Shown here piece after piece: positions 4,584 to 5,722 of a stretch of DNA of 5,722 bases (positions are counted from its first letter, which is position 1; the number at the start of each line of letters is the position of its first letter). The notes under the pieces are model-generated. The model was not told the DNA's origin. It saw only the letters and a list, made by a program, of their open reading frames with translations, and searched no databases. The position numbers were made by a program, and so were the translations under genes. Origin of the DNA: an uncultured Bacteroidales bacterium (GTDB lineage: Bacteria > Bacteroidota > Bacteroidia > Bacteroidales > Muribaculaceae); NCBI GenBank assembly GCA_900552315.1, contig URZM01000143.1, forward strand, positions 1-5,722, in the 5' to 3' direction.

Positions 4584-5722
4584 TCAACGAATAACGACTC
4601 TATATTTTTTGCCGTTGAAAATCACTATATCGCCGTCGGCGGGGGTCTGCACGATGGTGCCGTCAATCCTCACACACGGGCCGTCGATCTGGTCCGCGCC
4701 TATGCTTTCGACACCGCTTGCGGAATTGATTATAACGGTCTCGCAGGAGTCGTTGGCAGGGTCGTGGTCGTCGGGCAACAGAGTGCGCGCCGTCATCTTG
4801 TATGATTTGTGCGCCGTGAACTCATACTTGGTGCCGAACGTGAAGGAGACGGTCTCCCCGGGAGCTATCACCTCGGTCAAGGTGTCGAGCTGAGGCATCG
4901 AGCCTATCTGATACTGCATGGGGATGTTGCCTACGGGAGCCTCGCCATAGTTCATGACCAAAACGGTCACGTCGCTTTGCCCCAGGTCGGCACCTGACTC
5001 GGGAGAGACTATGGCCACGACGCCCACATCCTGCGTGAGGCAGCGCACCTCGGCCTCGGCGCTGTCGTTGGAGCCATCGGCATCCTTGGGCAGGGAGACC
5101 GTAGCCACGATGCGGTAGTCGCCCTGACGCTTCATGTCCACCACGCCGGGAAGAGTGTATGAGACATCCTGGCCCATGGCCACAGAGGGCACGGTGCCTT
5201 GGAGCTCGCCCACAGACTCACCGTCGTAATACACAACGGCGCTCACGGGCACTCCGAAAATGTCGGCCTCTCCGTAATTGCGTACCGTCACGGTAACCGC
5301 CTCGCTTTCAGAAAGGACGCCGTCGACGGGAGCGGAAATCTCTGTAACGCCTGCATCAAGGCGCAACGACGTGGAGGTCACGAATGCGGTGAATACATTG
5401 TCCTCAGGATTGATATCTCCCTCGGGCGAAGCCGTGAGGCGCAGCTCATAGACCCCCTCATGCGAAAAGTCTACCGGTTGGCTGAATGTATATTCTACAG
5501 CTTCGTCACCGTCCGGGATGTCTGCATAACCGTCGACGACCACCTCGGGCTCGCCATCCCTGCACACCTGGAGCCTGACAGGGACAGCCGTCAAATCGCC
5601 CTTGCCCATGTTGCGGAGGGTGACGACCACCTTCTCCTCCTCGCCGAGCACACCGGATACGGGTTCCGTGATTCCGCAGACGGCCACATCGACCACGGGC
5701 AGGCTGACAATAGTGCGGCTCA
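4584..5722 (-). CDS. Secreted/surface protein with CARDB-like repeats, C-terminal part (5' end outside window)
   Basis: The frame is open to the right window edge (first full codon at 5720), so a GTG at 5696 is not taken as the start; 378 residues are visible. Three similar units of about 110 residues begin near residues 11, 122 and 231. Each has the pattern DxxVxxIxxPxSG, VTVxVRNYGE, a G-x-x-PV segment, a VxYTF strand and a D..NDS-like end, as in CARDB-type beta-sandwich domains of extracellular proteins. Residues 333-378 form a tail that starts GVESIGAD and ends NGKKYRVVIR. It resembles the end of a type IX secretion sorting domain (Lys/Arg-rich last strand) but is shorter, lacking the usual middle strand and G-x-Y segment. 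The catalytic or binding domain, if any, and the signal peptide lie outside. Role unknown, possibly adhesion or a spacer behind an enzyme. The gene has its own terminator and no evident link to rnf. Confidence 0.85.
   Translation of the reverse strand, partial: SRTIVSLPVVDVAVCGITEPVSGVLGEEEKVVVTLRNMGKGDLTAVPVRLQVCRDGEPEVVVDGYADIPDGDEAVEYTFSQPVDFSHEGVYELRLTASPEGDINPEDNVFTAFVTSTSLRLDAGVTEISAPVDGVLSESEAVTVTVRNYGEADIFGVPVSAVVYYDGESVGELQGTVPSVAMGQDVSYTLPGVVDMKRQGDYRIVATVSLPKDADGSNDSAEAEVRCLTQDVGVVAIVSPESGADLGQSDVTVLVMNYGEAPVGNIPMQYQIGSMPQLDTLTEVIAPGETVSFTFGTKYEFTAHKSYKMTARTLLPDDHDPANDSCETVIINSASGVESIGADQIDGPCVRIDGTIVQTPADGDIVIFNGKKYRVVIR
4725..5690 (-). repeat. Three protein-level CARDB-like repeats within the surface protein gene
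   Basis: The units are encoded at about 5690-5376, 5357-5040 and 5030-4725, with a period of 109-111 codons. They share the motif order LxNxG or VRNYGE in the first third, aromatic-rich YTF or FTF near the middle and a Pro/Asp-rich PEDN, SNDS or ANDS close. The similarity is clear in protein but not long at DNA level, so the duplications are old. Confidence 0.75.

Noticed and set aside
4051..4893. A 280-codon plus-strand frame across the intergenic region
   Set aside because: It runs antisense through rnfB, the terminator and the end of the surface protein gene; the translation shows no domain, and its length reflects GC-rich antisense coding.
5694..5696. GTG as the start of the CARDB-repeat gene
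   Set aside because: The frame continues upstream to the window edge with similar sequence, and there is no signal peptide after the GTG, so the gene is partial.

Overview
The window comes from a member of the Bacteroidota, most likely a GC-rich Bacteroidales such as Muribaculaceae or a relative (the family is a guess). Three things point there. The rnf genes are of the long-RnfB type in the order B-C-D-G-E. The intergenic promoter matches the Bacteroidetes -33/-7 consensus (TTTG, 19 nt, TAnnTTTG). The upstream gene encodes a repeat-rich, apparently exported protein with a short tail resembling a type IX secretion sorting signal. All identified genes lie on the minus strand, so the window reads from right to left.

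Right part (about 4584-5722): the 3' portion of a gene for a secreted or surface protein, with three CARDB-like beta-sandwich repeats of about 110 residues and a short C-terminal tail. Its 5' end is outside the window. A strong intrinsic terminator (4525-4562) follows 21 nt after its stop codon and separates it from the rnf genes.

Middle (4225-4583): a 359-bp non-coding region holding, in minus-strand order, the terminator, a perfect 11-bp tandem repeat, a consensus promoter, and a leader of about 165 nt. The leader has three successive hairpins, a 9-bp tandem duplication and a possible 24-codon ORF. This is the least explained part of the window.

Left part (1-4224): rnfB, rnfC, rnfD, rnfG and the first two thirds of rnfE, tightly packed (two ATGA overlaps and two 27-nt gaps). 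rnfA is expected just past the left edge. Together they encode the Rnf complex, a membrane-bound ferredoxin:NAD+ oxidoreductase that couples electron transfer to Na+ or H+ translocation. RnfB takes electrons from ferredoxin, RnfC carries the NAD(H)/FMN site, RnfD and RnfG are membrane flavoproteins, and RnfE (with RnfA) forms part of the membrane core.

The operon itself is a known system with intact motifs in every subunit. The points most worth a second look are the structured leader, the repeat next to the promoter, and a full-length Shine-Dalgarno sequence before rnfG, which is unusual for this phylum.
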